A DNA stretch of 64,000 nt. Origin: Pirellula sp. GTDB lineage: Bacteria > Planctomycetota > Planctomycetia > Pirellulales > PNKZ01. A program made the position numbers and the translations under genes. The notes below the pieces were generated by a model, which was not told where the DNA came from, did no database searches, and saw only the letters and a program-made list of their open reading frames with translations. Of the stretch, positions 1 through 9,271 are shown one piece after another (the first letter of the stretch is position 1; every line of letters begins with the position of its first letter). Location of the stretch: the NCBI GenBank assembly GCA_013822735.1, contig PNKZ01000008.1:124001-188000 (forward strand), given 5' to 3'.

Positions 1-1074
1 CTGATACGCTCCGGCCACGTTCAAGTTCGTCGTGACGCTGAAGTCGCCGGCTTGGGCGGAAAATTGCGAGCCGATGGTTCGTAAGGCGCCACGCGTTAAG
101 CGAGCGATGCGAACCTTGAGAAGCACTTGATGCTCGCCAGGCACTTCCAGCATGCTGATGACTTCCGAGGCGGCCCAATCGTTGGCGCCAAAGCCGGCCA
201 GACGCGCTCCTCGCCCTCGTCCACCGAGCCCAAGGCCGCCGCCGCCGCCAAATCCGCCGCCAAATCCGTAACTGCCGGGCCCGAGCAATCCGCCGTTCTG
301 GTCGATCGACTCGCCGCGGACGATGTTCATAATCGCCGTGGCTTCTTGAGCGTCACGAGCTTGGCCCCGAACGACGAGCTTGTCGGCGACCGTGATCAAC
401 TGCACATGGCTATTCGGAAACAGCTCATTGATCCGTTTCGCGAGTTCGCCGTATTGGGTGCGAAGCACGTCTTCTTCCGTGAGGTCCGGGTGAACCTTCA
501 CGAGATAGCGAATGTTCGGATGCAACGGAGTCTTGCCCGGAGCGGGCTGCGCGTCGCCGAACCAGAGCGTCACGGTCGTTTCACCGACCTGACGACCGAT
601 GAGTTCGAACTCATTCGGCGAAAAGTTTACCGTCTCGACGACCCCCGGTTCCGCGATCGAGACGCGCACCACCGGAAGTTTCGTCGTGATGAGCTTCGAA
701 CGATGTTGAATCAGGTCGAGCCGGATGTCAGGCTCTTGCACGGATGCGATATTCGTGTCGAAGCGTTCTCGCACGGCCGGCTGCATATCTTCCGGACGTT
801 GCGGCAGGTTGCGATACTTCACGGCATCGGGCTGCGACGCCGGATCGTAATCTGTCGACGCCGAAATGTAGCCTTCAGGCACGTTCGGTGCTTGCTCGGC
901 CGGCCGTGGCCAGTTGTACGTGGGCACGCCGACTCCCGGCACGCCGACGCCCGGCATTTGCGCTTCTGCGGCTGTTGTGAAGCCGAGCGCCGCCACCAGC
1001 CCATAGCAAGTCGCTCGCCGCAACAAAGCCGCAGGCTTTGACCGAAGCGATTGACTCCACTTGAAAACGCTCAT
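1..1074 (-). CDS. CpaC-like Flp/Tad pilus secretin, 3' truncated by window edge
   Basis: The reading frame is open from an ATG at 1074 to the window edge (358 codons), so only the N-terminal part of the protein is present. The first 39 residues form a signal peptide with a basic start, a hydrophobic stretch and an AEA-Q cleavage site. Next comes a Gly/Pro-rich linker, then a pilus-assembly N-terminal domain at about residues 110-180 (segments such as NFSPNEFELIGRQVGETTVT). A BON-like segment follows at about 180-250 and a Gly-rich linker at about 258-290. The last residues (SMLEVPGEHQVLLKVRIARL) match the start of a secretin core. This order is that of CpaC/RcpA outer-membrane secretins of Flp (Tad) pili. 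The Flp-type pilin upstream on the same strand supports the call. The upstream sequence offers only a weak ribosome-binding site (GGTGG). Confidence 0.8.
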   Translation of the reverse strand, partial: MSVFKWSQSLRSKPAALLRRATCYGLVAALGFTTAAEAQMPGVGVPGVGVPTYNWPRPAEQAPNVPEGYISASTDYDPASQPDAVKYRNLPQRPEDMQPAVRERFDTNIASVQEPDIRLDLIQHRSKLITTKLPVVRVSIAEPGVVETVNFSPNEFELIGRQVGETTVTLWFGDAQPAPGKTPLHPNIRYLVKVHPDLTEEDVLRTQYGELAKRINELFPNSHVQLITVADKLVVRGQARDAQEATAIMNIVRGESIDQNGGLLGPGSYGFGGGFGGGGGLGLGGRGRGARLAGFGANDWAASEVISMLEVPGEHQVLLKVRIARLTRGALRTIGSQFSAQAGDFSVTTNLNVAGAYQ

Positions 1075-1564
1075 GAATCCACCGCTGTGTTTGTTAAAAA
1101 AACACGTCAGAACGATCGCGCCGACAGGCCGGATTCGGCTTGCCCCAATTGCTTCACCACACGCTCTCCTTAAAGTGAGAGCAAAGCGAAGAATCGGCGC
1201 AAGCCCGATATTCCGTCTCGGGTATCACTAGTTTCGACACGGACTGATTGGAAATTGAAGGGGATTTGACGGCGGGGCCTGATTTCACGACCGCAACAGC
1301 CGGCACACCCATGCCGATTAATCCGTTTGGGCTAGGGCGTTAATTGCCCACTGTCGCGGATTGCCGCAGATTCGCCGCATTTCCATCATGTTTCTTCCCT
1401 CCGCATTCGCAGGCCGCCGCCAATGCGCGCATTGCCTACATCTCCCTACGGCGATTCAATAGGAGCGGCCTGCGAATCTTGCGATTCGCAGGCCGTCGTG
1501 CTTCGTTCTGATTACGTTGGTTCGTTTGCCGTCGGTGAGGCATTACCACCGATGGCCTCGCAGG
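1075..1564. other. intergenic gap with a perfect 13-bp hairpin
   Basis: No plausible gene is seen on either strand. The one clear structure is a perfect inverted repeat with arms at 1466-1478 and 1483-1495 and a 4-nt loop. The arm sequence GATTCGCAGGCCG is largely repeated at about 1404-1416. The hairpin lies about 70 bases past the stop codon of the pilin gene on the minus strand and has no T-run, so it may stabilise the pilin mRNA rather than terminate it. That role is inference. Confidence 0.5.
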
Positions 1565-1894
1565 CTACTGTCCTTCGCCGCCCGACCAAGCCGCGACGTT
1601 CACGCACTTCGATTGGCTGCCGGAATCCGAGCCGTTGTCGCAGAAATCGGTCTGATCTTGAAAATGCCCGCCGCCGGACGAGGCGGCATGCCCGGTCGTG
1701 CCGCTATAGCAATACGATTGGTTGATGTTGGCAAAGGCCTGACCGACGTCGGCGAGTTCGGTCACGACGCTGTCACGAACGCTCTTTAAGCCGACGATGA
1801 CGCCGAGCACAAGGATCGTCGCAGCCAGCATGATTTCCGCGGAAACCACGGCGCCACATTCTTCGTTCCACAAGCGGATAATGGTCGCCTTCAT
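1565..1894 (-). CDS. Flp-type (type IVb) pilin-like protein
   Basis: A 109-residue protein with a short charged N-terminus (MKATIIRLWNEECGAVVSAE) followed by one hydrophobic helix at about residues 19-36. The Gly-Ala-Val-Val-Ser-Ala-Glu stretch just before the helix resembles the processing region of Flp/TadE-type prepilins, where a Glu follows the cleavage site closely. The C-terminal half is Gly/Ser-rich with four Cys, unlike minimal Flp pilins, so it could be a planctomycete-specific variant or a minor pilin. A GGGGAGA ribosome-binding site precedes the ATG. The CpaC-like secretin lies downstream on the same strand, which supports a role in Flp pilus assembly. The call rests on the helix and the context rather than on a full family match. 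Confidence 0.65.
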   Translation of the reverse strand: MKATIIRLWNEECGAVVSAEIMLAATILVLGVIVGLKSVRDSVVTELADVGQAFANINQSYCYSGTTGHAASSGGGHFQDQTDFCDNGSDSGSQSKCVNVAAWSGGEGQ

Positions 1895-2299
1895 CTCAGC
1901 GTCTCCCCGTTCATTAGTGATGTTGTAAACACGGGGTCGTTCGCTCGGTGTCTCTCACGCACCGCTCGTCCCGTAGTGATGGAACTACAACGCACTGCTT
2001 GTGCCGCAAGCACTGCGGCGGCTCGTTCGACGCATACGAGCCGCGCGTAAAACGTTAGCCGGCAATCGTTTCCAACTTCTCAAAACGAGAACGCGGAATC
2101 TATCGAGGGCCATCTGCGGAGAATAAGGTGATGCGGTAACGCAACGCTTGTTGCATGCACGCGTGGAGAAGAGGACATACCGAGGATACGTGCTCGACTG
2201 CACGACCGTTAAAGGCGGTAGAGTTTACTCAAGCCTCACGCTCGACGCATCCGATACCAACGACAGACGAGTCTTCTCGCCGTTCTCGAGGCCGGATCC
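1895..2299. other. divergent intergenic region
   Basis: This 405-base stretch separates the minus-strand pilin from the plus-strand gene at 2300 and must hold both promoters. I see no convincing promoter motif, structured RNA or small gene. Short open frames on both strands lack ribosome-binding sites and look like chance. Confidence 0.4.
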
Positions 2300-3736
2300 A
2301 TGCGCCGTCGTACTTTCCATCGCCTGCTCGCTATTCCGACGTTGCTTACCTGCGCTACATTCGCGCCGGCTGCGAACGCGCAGCAGTCGGAGGCGCTAGT
2401 AACGCGAGAGACGGCTTTCGCCATTCCGTTCGAGCTCGAAGCCGAGACGGGGCAAACGGCCGAGGCGCGACTCTTCGTTTCGACAGACCAAGGAAAATCG
2501 TGGAAGCTGTTCGGCCGCGCGCAGGCTCCTGTCGAAAGCTTCGATTTTCGCGCCGCGGTCGAGGGTGAATACTGGTTCGTCGTTCGCACCGACGGTACCA
2601 CGGCCGAATCCTTGACCACGGAACGACCGTCGGCGGAACTCCGCGTGATCGTCGACACGACGCCGCCGAAGCTCGACGTCGTCGCCGAACCGGCGCCCGA
2701 CGGCACCCTGAGCATCCGTTGGAAGACCGACGACGCTCAGCTGGCCGCCGAGCCTCTCAAAATCACTTACCAACTCGCAGGCAACGGCCCCGCCGAGCCG
2801 CCGCGCGAAGTCGAAGCCGCACGCACCAAACGGCAACTCGACAAACACTCAGGCTCGGGCGAATTTCAATGGCGGCCGATCGTAACCGATCGCCAAGTCG
2901 TGCTTCGCGCCGAAGCACGCGACGCCGCCGGGAACGTGGCCACGCAAGAGATCCCTCTGACGACGCTCGCCCAGGGCGCGATCCCGAAAATCGCAACGCC
3001 CGCGATTCCCTCGAACACGACCGTGCCCAACGTCGCGGGCATTGCGCCGCCGATGTCGGTACGCGATCCTGCAAAGCCGTTGATGGTCAATTCTCCTTCC
3101 TTCGAGCTCGACTATGACGTGCAGCGTGCGGCCGCCGCCAACGTCACCAGAGTCGAGGTCTGGGGCACGCGCGACGACGGACGCTCCTGGGTCTTGTTGG
3201 GAACCGACGAAGATCGACAGACTCCTTGTTCGGTAAACGTCGATGCCGCAGGCATGTACGGCTTTGCGATCGTCGTCGAAGCGGCCGGCGGACTCAAGGG
3301 AACGCCGCCGCAGCCCGGCGACGCCCCCGAAATCCGCGTCGGCGTCGATCTCGCCGCTCCGCTCGTGCGACTCACGACCGCGGAACCCGACGAACAGAAT
3401 CGTCCCTGTCGGCTCAAAATCAATTGGGAAGCACAAGAAGAACATCTCGGGCCGCAGGCGGTGACGTTGTCTTACTCCGCCGGCCCACAAGGTCCTTGGC
3501 TACCGCTCGCGGAAGGTATCCCGTCGACCGGTTCGCACGTTTGTGAGTTCTCGCCGCACGGACCTGACCAAGCGTATCTCAAGATCGACGTACGTGATGA
3601 GGCCGGGAACGTCGGCACGTTTGCGACGACGACTCCCATCCCGATCGAGAAGCGGAAAGTGCAGGTCTCGTTTGCGGGAGCCGTGAAGGACGACGGAACT
3701 ACGAAGAAGCCGAAATGGTTTCATGTCCTCCGCTAA
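2300..3736 (+). CDS. secreted protein with duplicated beta-sandwich-like modules
   Basis: A 478-residue protein with a signal peptide (RLLAIPTLLTCATFAPAANA-QQ). The mature part has an A-B-A'-B' layout. Modules A (about 33-112) and A' (about 262-340) share a pattern of the type F.L......V.V..S.D.G.SW.L.G followed by an A.EG.Y.F.V strand. Modules B (about 118-222) and B' (about 348-455) each begin near a D..(P/A)P turn and end in a (R/V)(D/E)A(A/G)N(V) strand with a conserved RDxAGNV turn. This resembles Ig-like or fibronectin-type beta-sandwich repeats of cell-surface proteins. I do not recognise a named family. It lies 76 bases upstream of the BBP7 gene on the same strand, so the two may be co-transcribed as envelope proteins. 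Confidence 0.7.
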   Translation: MRRRTFHRLLAIPTLLTCATFAPAANAQQSEALVTRETAFAIPFELEAETGQTAEARLFVSTDQGKSWKLFGRAQAPVESFDFRAAVEGEYWFVVRTDGTTAESLTTERPSAELRVIVDTTPPKLDVVAEPAPDGTLSIRWKTDDAQLAAEPLKITYQLAGNGPAEPPREVEAARTKRQLDKHSGSGEFQWRPIVTDRQVVLRAEARDAAGNVATQEIPLTTLAQGAIPKIATPAIPSNTTVPNVAGIAPPMSVRDPAKPLMVNSPSFELDYDVQRAAAANVTRVEVWGTRDDGRSWVLLGTDEDRQTPCSVNVDAAGMYGFAIVVEAAGGLKGTPPQPGDAPEIRVGVDLAAPLVRLTTAEPDEQNRPCRLKINWEAQEEHLGPQAVTLSYSAGPQGPWLPLAEGIPSTGSHVCEFSPHGPDQAYLKIDVRDEAGNVGTFATTTPIPIEKRKVQVSFAGAVKDDGTTKKPKWFHVLR

Positions 3737-3812
3737 CCGCGAGATGACAAGAGCAAGCAGGCCGGAATTTGCGTAATGGGGTCGGATGCGATTGTTTCGG
3801 GGGAGCGTGTGC

Positions 3813-5795
3813 ATGCGAGTTAGTATCCAACGCTGGTTGAGTGCGCCGGCAGTTTGCTTGATGGCAAGCTCCGCAATAGCGCAACAGTTCGCCGGGGGTT
3901 ATCCCGCCGCGAACCCGGCGGCTCCGCGCGGAAGCTACTATGCACAAGTCGCGAGCCAGGCCACGGGAAATGCCGGTCTCGTCAATCCTTATGCGACGGC
4001 GAACGTCGCCTACGCCGCACCCGCAGCACCCGCCGCAATTGCTCCTGCCGTCACCGCTGTTGCTCCAAACGCGGCAACACCCCCCTCGATGCCGCTGCGT
4101 TTTCCAACACGTCAAGCGGCGCCCGCCTATCTCCCGCAGCAAACTGCGGCTCCAACGCCGTCGACACCGAATACCGCGGGCGATCCGACCGCGTCGAAGA
4201 CTTACCGGACCGTCTCGCCGCTGAACGGCGTGCAATCGGTAACTTGGCGGAACCCGCGCTCGTTTGTTCAGGGGAACGCTTCTCCCGCGGCAGGATTTCC
4301 GGCTGCGGCAGGTGCGTGGGGTGCTCCCAATGCACCGCAGGCCGCGACCGCAGCACACATCGCGCCGACAACAGGCGCAGGCTATCATGCCGCGCTGCTC
4401 ACGGCGGCCAACCAGCCTACGCTTGCGCCGCCGAAACCGGGCAGTGCTTCATTTACGTCCGCACAACCCGGCGTTCCGATGACGACCTCGCCGGGATTTA
4501 GCGGATCCTACGGTGCTCCTGCGGCTTCGCAAGTAGTGCCGGGTATGAACTATCCCGCGACCATGTCGCCCGGCTTCACCGGCCAGGGAACGATGACACA
4601 AGAAATGGTTCCGTCCGGCACCATGCAAGGCACTATGCCCGGCGGTCCTCAATCATCGATGTGGCGTTCCCCCGTCGCCGATCCCGGCGCCTTCGCCGGC
4701 CCGCAGAGTGCGTACCCCGGCGCTCCTGCCGCGGGTCCTGCGCCGTACGCCGATCCCGGCATCTCTGGCGCGGTTTACGACGGCATGTTCGACGAAGGGG
4801 CCGCCTCGGCAACGTCGAACTGGTTTCAAGATCCCGGCATGTCGGGCATGGGAGCCGCTTGTCCCAACTGCGGCCCCTGGTTTGCTTCTCTCTCGGGTCT
4901 CTACATGACCCGGGATGCGCCGAACAACGTCGGCGTCGCCTACATGAATGCCGCCCCGCAGACGAGCGTGCTCAATTCCGAGCAGGCCGGCTTCGATTGG
5001 AAGGGGGGCTTTGAGCTCCGCATGGGCCGTATGATCGGCAGCAGTTGGGCACTCGAAGGGGACTACTGGTATCTCGATCCCTCGGGCTCGTCGATGGCGG
5101 TGCGCAGTGATGCCAACGACATCAGCTCACGGCTCGACATGCAGAACGTGTTCTACCAAGGCTCGCCGCTTAGCGACATCTACAACAACTCACACGAGCA
5201 GCGGATCTCGCGATCCAATGATTTCCAGAATGTCGAGATCAACCTTTGGCAGCAAGCGGCGAACGTCGACCCCGCAGGACGCTACGGCATGGCGTTCTTC
5301 AGCGGCTTTCGCTGGTTCCGCTATCGCGATACGTTTGAATACGGAGCCGTGGCGGCCGGCGCCGAGTTCGCCGATATGAACGACGCTACGCAGAGCTGGT
5401 ATCACATTCGCTTGAACAACAACCTGATCGGCTGGCAAGTCGGCGGCCGGCTCCAAGCGTACATCGGTCAACGGTTGCGGTTCTTCGCCGTCCCGCGAGC
5501 GGGCATCTTCGCGAACGTGCTCAGCCAGCAACAAGACCTGTGCATGGTCATCGATCTGCATTCGACGAAGACCGACGTCGCGCTGCTGGGCCAAATCGAA
5601 CTGGGAGCAGCGTATCAGATCTTCAACTGCTGCAGCATTTTTGCCAGCTACCGCGCGGTGGGAATCACCGGAGTGGCGAATGCCGACGACCAAGTAGCTC
5701 GAACGTTTACGTCGCTACCAGACATGGCGCAGATCAACTCGTCCGGCAGCATCATCCTGCATGGGCTCAATACAGGACTGCAATTCCAGTTCTAA
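3813..5795 (+). CDS. BBP7 family outer-membrane beta-barrel protein
   Basis: A protein of about 660 residues with a signal peptide ending near SSAIA-QQ. The first ~340 residues are an Ala/Pro/Gly-rich, low-complexity region. From CPNCGPWFASLSGLYMTRD onward, alternating short aromatic and hydrophobic strands (FELRMGRMIGSSWALEGDYWYLD, GMAFFSGFRWFRYRDTFEYG, ending LNTGLQFQF) mark a beta-barrel with a terminal aromatic residue. This is the layout of the planctomycete BBP7 outer-membrane family, whose function is not established. I place the start at the ATG at 3813 because it has a GGGGGA ribosome-binding site 8 bases upstream; an ATG nine codons earlier has none. A strong intrinsic terminator follows 78 bases after the stop. 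Confidence 0.8.
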   Translation: MRVSIQRWLSAPAVCLMASSAIAQQFAGGYPAANPAAPRGSYYAQVASQATGNAGLVNPYATANVAYAAPAAPAAIAPAVTAVAPNAATPPSMPLRFPTRQAAPAYLPQQTAAPTPSTPNTAGDPTASKTYRTVSPLNGVQSVTWRNPRSFVQGNASPAAGFPAAAGAWGAPNAPQAATAAHIAPTTGAGYHAALLTAANQPTLAPPKPGSASFTSAQPGVPMTTSPGFSGSYGAPAASQVVPGMNYPATMSPGFTGQGTMTQEMVPSGTMQGTMPGGPQSSMWRSPVADPGAFAGPQSAYPGAPAAGPAPYADPGISGAVYDGMFDEGAASATSNWFQDPGMSGMGAACPNCGPWFASLSGLYMTRDAPNNVGVAYMNAAPQTSVLNSEQAGFDWKGGFELRMGRMIGSSWALEGDYWYLDPSGSSMAVRSDANDISSRLDMQNVFYQGSPLSDIYNNSHEQRISRSNDFQNVEINLWQQAANVDPAGRYGMAFFSGFRWFRYRDTFEYGAVAAGAEFADMNDATQSWYHIRLNNNLIGWQVGGRLQAYIGQRLRFFAVPRAGIFANVLSQQQDLCMVIDLHSTKTDVALLGQIELGAAYQIFNCCSIFASYRAVGITGVANADDQVARTFTSLPDMAQINSSGSIILHGLNTGLQFQF

Positions 5796-5873
5796 ACGCA
5801 CAATTCGAACTCGGACGCTTTCGCACTGCACGGCTTCGGGGGAAGGACCGGGCAACCGCGAAACGTCGACCAG

Positions 5874-5917
5874 GCGCGAGCCGTGAACGGAAACGTTTGC
5901 GGCTCGCGCTTTTTTTT
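5874..5917 (+). terminator. intrinsic terminator after the BBP7 gene
   Basis: A perfect 10-bp stem (GCGCGAGCCG at 5874-5883, complement at 5900-5909) is followed at once by eight T residues (5910-5917). It ends the transcript of the BBP7 gene. Confidence 0.9.
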
Positions 5918-5924
5918 GCACTCG

Positions 5925-5986
5925 CCATTTAGCCGCGGAGTTCGTCTCCGCGTGTCCCCATTCTCGCGGAGACAATCTACGCGGCT
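5925..5986. repeat. inverted pair of AGCCGCG-type palindromic repeats
   Basis: The first copy (5925-5952) is CCATTTAGCC followed by a hairpin CGCGGAG-TTCGT-CTCCGCG. A second copy in reverse orientation at about 5964-5986 (on the minus strand AGCCGCG...TCTCCGCG) makes a REPIN-like doublet. A related single copy with a different but still complementary stem lies at 45133-45161. The doublet sits between the BBP7 terminator and the 3' end of guaA. Confidence 0.7.
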
Positions 5987-5995
5987 ACGTGGATA

Positions 5996-7582
5996 TTATT
6001 CCCACTCGATCGTCGCCGGCGGCTTCGAACTGATGTCGTAGACCACGCGATTGACCCCCTTCACTTCGTTGATGATCCGCGTCGAGATGCGGGCCAACAA
6101 ATCGAAGGGGAGTCGGCTCCAGTCGGCCGTCATGAAGTCTTCCGTGTTCACGCAACGAACGGCGATCGCTTCTTCGTACGTGCGGGCGTCACCCATGACG
6201 CCGACGCTTTGCACCGGCAGCAACACGGCGAACGCCTGCGACGTTTCCCGATAGAGCCCCGCCGCCTTGATTTCGCCGACGACGATCGCATCGGCATCGC
6301 GAAGCTTTTCCAACCGTGGGCGGGTAATTTCCCCGAGGCAGCGCACCGCAAGGCCGGGCCCCGGAAACGGATGACGCCAGACAATCTCTTCCGGCAACCC
6401 AAGTTCCAAGCCCAGGGCACGGACTTCGTCTTTAAACAGATCGCGTAGCGGCTCGACGAGCTGAAACTGCAGGTCTTCGGGCAAGCCGCCGACGTTGTGA
6501 TGCAGCTTAATCGTGGCGGCCGGGCCGTCGGCGGCGGCGCCGCTTTCGATCACGTCGGGGTAGAGCGTTCCCTGGGCGAGAAACACGGCGTCCTTGATCT
6601 TCGCCGCTTCGTCACCAAAGCAATCAATAAACATGTGCCCGATGCGGCGACGCTTTTCTTGGGGGTCGGTGATTCCCGCGAGCCGGTCAAGAAAGCGATC
6701 TTCGGCCTTCACAACGTGCAGGTCGGTCTTGAAGTGGCCGGAGAACTCGCGAACCACAGCCGCCTCTTCGTTCTTACGGAGCAATCCGTTATCGACGAGG
6801 ATGCAAGAAAGCTGTTCGCCGATCGCGCGCGACAATAAAGCCGCGACCACCGACGAATCGACGCCGCCGGAAAGCCCGCAGATGACGCGCTTATCGCCGA
6901 TCTTCTCGCGGAGCCGTTCGATGGTTTCCTTGGCGAAGTCTTCGATCTTCCAAGTGCCGCGGCAGCCGCAGATGCGTTTGAGGAAGTTGCCGAGAATCTG
7001 TTTGCCGAGCGGCGTGTGCGTCACTTCCGGATGAAACTGCAAACCGTAGAACGGCAATGTCGAATGCCGCACGGCCGCGATGGGGCAAGTCCCCGTGGCC
7101 GCCAACGGTTGGAAGTCGCCGGCCACGCGCGCCACCTGATCGCCGTGGCTCATCCAGACTTCGATCTCGCCCGGCACGCCGGCGAAGAGTTCGCTCGCCG
7201 CGTTGGTCACGCGAATTTGCGCTCGACCATACTCCCGGGCCGGAGCACTTTCGACTTTGCCGCCGAGCGATTCGCAGGCGAGTTGCATGCCGTAGCAGAT
7301 GCCGAGCACCGGAATGCCGAGTTGGAAGAGTCCGGCGTCGCACTTCGGCGCACCCTTCTCGTAAACGCTCGACGGTCCGCCGGAGAGAATGATTCCCTTG
7401 GGGTTGATCTCGCGCAACCGGTCGGCCGTGATGTCGTGCCGCACGATCTCGCAGAAGACGTTTTGCTCGCGAACGCGGCGGGCAATGAGTTGCGCGTATT
7501 GCGAACCAAAGTCGAGGACGACGACTTTCTCATCTACTAATCGCGACACGGCGGGAACTTTCTCGACGGTACCGGCTGCCAT
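5996..7582 (-). CDS. guaA: GMP synthase (glutamine-hydrolysing)
   Basis: A 528-residue cytoplasmic enzyme that converts XMP to GMP with glutamine-derived ammonia and ATP. The N-terminal class I glutamine amidotransferase domain has [19 protein letters not shown] and the nucleophile motif GICYGMQ, with the catalytic His and Glu in QFHPEVTHT. The ATP-pyrophosphatase P-loop GLSGGVDSS follows at about residue 240. The C-terminal dimerisation domain ends in the conserved [10 protein letters not shown] chose the ATG at 7582 because the protein from there (MAAGTVEKV...) has the family length and GGGAAG upstream; an in-frame start 20 codons earlier adds unrelated residues. It is divergent from surE. 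Confidence 0.97.
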   Translation of the reverse strand: MAAGTVEKVPAVSRLVDEKVVVLDFGSQYAQLIARRVREQNVFCEIVRHDITADRLREINPKGIILSGGPSSVYEKGAPKCDAGLFQLGIPVLGICYGMQLACESLGGKVESAPAREYGRAQIRVTNAASELFAGVPGEIEVWMSHGDQVARVAGDFQPLAATGTCPIAAVRHSTLPFYGLQFHPEVTHTPLGKQILGNFLKRICGCRGTWKIEDFAKETIERLREKIGDKRVICGLSGGVDSSVVAALLSRAIGEQLSCILVDNGLLRKNEEAAVVREFSGHFKTDLHVVKAEDRFLDRLAGITDPQEKRRRIGHMFIDCFGDEAAKIKDAVFLAQGTLYPDVIESGAAADGPAATIKLHHNVGGLPEDLQFQLVEPLRDLFKDEVRALGLELGLPEEIVWRHPFPGPGLAVRCLGEITRPRLEKLRDADAIVVGEIKAAGLYRETSQAFAVLLPVQSVGVMGDARTYEEAIAVRCVNTEDFMTADWSRLPFDLLARISTRIINEVKGVNRVVYDISSKPPATIEWE

Positions 7583-7777
7583 GGGTCGTTCTTCCCTGAA
7601 AACAAAGAACCCGTCGGCTTGAAACAAGGCGACGGGAACCAAACCGGGATTATAGAATTCGCCGCCCCCGTGGGCTAGCGGCCCGTCGCAGCCAATTGCC
7701 GCTACGTAAGTGCATAAGTACGATACGGTTCGGAACCCATCGGCCGCCGGCCGCCACGCTTACCCCACGGACTTCTC

Positions 7778-8536
7778 GTGCTTATCCTGCTGACCAACGA
7801 CGACGGCATTTACGCCCCCGGAATTCGCGCCCTGGAGAAGGAATTGCGGCAGATTGCCGACGTTTGCGTAGTTTCTCCGGCCGTCGAGCAGAGCGGGGTA
7901 GGGCACTCCGTGACGTTTTTAAGCCCGATCGTGGTCCGGGAAGAGTTCGAAAACGACAAGCCGCGGGGCTGGGCCGTCGAAGGGAGTCCGGCCGATTGCG
8001 TGAAGCTCGGCCTCTTTGAATTCTGCCCGCGCAAGCCTGATTTGGTCGTCAGCGGCATCAACGGCGGGCTAAACGCCGGGATCAACGTGCTTTACTCCGG
8101 CACGGTCGCCGCCGCCATCGAGGGGGCATTCTTCGGCCTAACGAGCGTGGCTGTAAGTCTGGAATACACGGAACATGCGGAATTCTCGAAGGCAGCGGTA
8201 TTGGCGCGGAAGGTAATCCTGCAAATTCTGGAACAGAAGGGGCCGGAGCCGCAGTTGTTCAATGTGAACATCCCGACCGCGGCCCTCGTCGGAACGCCGG
8301 AAGTGAAGATCGTGCCGATGGGGCTCGATCGTTACGGCGAGGCTTACGAAAAACGAATCGATCCCCGCGGCCGCGCGTACTACTGGGCCACGAACGATCC
8401 GCCGCCGCAGCCGGGTGAAACGGAAACCGATCTCACCGCCTTGTCGAAGGGGGACGTCACCGTAACACCTTTAGATTTTGATCTAACGAAACACAAATAC
8501 TTTTCGCAGATGATGAGCTGGAAATTCCAACTCTGA
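7778..8536 (+). CDS. surE: 5'/3'-nucleotidase SurE
   Basis: A 252-residue cytoplasmic phosphatase that dephosphorylates nucleoside 5'- and 3'-monophosphates. The N-terminal metal-binding signature LLTNDDGIYAPGI is intact. The second conserved block SGINGGLNAGINVLYSGTVAAA carries the Asn and Gly residues of the active site. Length matches the family. The start is a GTG, since no ATG lies before the conserved LILLTNDDG, and the upstream ribosome-binding site is weak. It diverges from guaA across about 195 bases. An inverted repeat with 10-bp arms (8537-8546 and 8568-8577) follows the stop but lacks a T-run. Confidence 0.95.
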   Translation: MLILLTNDDGIYAPGIRALEKELRQIADVCVVSPAVEQSGVGHSVTFLSPIVVREEFENDKPRGWAVEGSPADCVKLGLFEFCPRKPDLVVSGINGGLNAGINVLYSGTVAAAIEGAFFGLTSVAVSLEYTEHAEFSKAAVLARKVILQILEQKGPEPQLFNVNIPTAALVGTPEVKIVPMGLDRYGEAYEKRIDPRGRAYYWATNDPPPQPGETETDLTALSKGDVTVTPLDFDLTKHKYFSQMMSWKFQL

Positions 8537-8577
8537 CCGCTGCGAATCGCCTGAACAATACGCCGAGTTCGCAGCGG
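8537..8577 (+). terminator. stem-loop after surE, possible weak terminator
   Basis: Perfect 10-bp arms CCGCTGCGAA and TTCGCAGCGG enclose a 21-base loop directly after the surE stop. No T-run follows, so it may protect the 3' end or act with Rho. Confidence 0.4.
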
Positions 8578-8607
8578 CCGTACCTTGCTTTGCAAAGGGA
8601 TGGAGCC

Positions 8608-9180
8608 ATGCGAACGAAGTTTGCTTTCACGATCGTCCTGTTAGCGCTGGTTTGCGGCTGCGAACCCCCTGCGGCAAAAACGCGAGGTGCGGCGCCCAAT
8701 CCGGAACAGACGCCGCCGGCCGCGGTTCCGCAGTTTGCTCCGCGCGTCGCGGCCGGAGGACCGGTGCCGCCGGCGACCAACAGCACGCCCGTCACGAACA
8801 ACATTCCGGACCATATTACGACCACGAAGACCGCCGCGCCCGGCATGGTGCGGGAAGAAGCGAACTCGGCTCTCACGGCCAAAGGCAAGTACTCCGTCGA
8901 CATCGTTACGACGCCGGTCACTGCGTACTTCACCGTGAAAGACCAAGTCGTTTTCAAGTTTCAAATTCCCAAAGCGCTGGAGTACTACGAGTTGGCCAAC
9001 GGCCGCAAGCCGCGAACCTATGAAGAGTTCAACCGCGAAGTGATCGAGAAGAATCGCATTCAGCTCCCCGAACTCCCGCCGCTGCATCGCTACTTCTACG
9101 ATCCTGAAACGGGCAGCTTGCTCGTTGAACATCCGACGTCGGAAATGCCTAAACCGTCCAACCCCCAACTATTCGACTGA
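8608..9180 (+). CDS. small lipoprotein of unknown function
   Basis: A 190-residue protein whose signal sequence (MRTKFAFTIVLLALVCGC-E) ends in a lipobox-like VCGC, so it is probably lipid-anchored. Residues 20-90 are Pro/Thr/Ala-rich and look disordered. The C-terminal ~100 residues form a compact segment (SVDIVTTPVTAYFTVKDQVVF ... YYELANGRKPRTYEEFNREV ... LPELPPLHRYFYDPETG) with a pattern I associate with planctomycete proteins of unknown role. The start at 8608 has GGATGGAG six bases upstream, better than an ATG six codons earlier. I do not recognise a function. Confidence 0.7.
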   Translation: MRTKFAFTIVLLALVCGCEPPAAKTRGAAPNPEQTPPAAVPQFAPRVAAGGPVPPATNSTPVTNNIPDHITTTKTAAPGMVREEANSALTAKGKYSVDIVTTPVTAYFTVKDQVVFKFQIPKALEYYELANGRKPRTYEEFNREVIEKNRIQLPELPPLHRYFYDPETGSLLVEHPTSEMPKPSNPQLFD

Positions 9181-9271
9181 GTTTTATTCGACTGTATTTG
9201 GATTGAACGGCTTCCTCCCCGAAGCCGTGGATTGATAACTCCCCTGATTGCGACAACTTGAGACTCCTCCG

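Noticed and set aside
127-1041. Long plus-strand open frame at the left edge
   Set aside because: It is antisense to the CpaC-like secretin, which has a signal peptide and recognisable domains; the frame encodes an Arg/His-rich sequence typical of a shadow.
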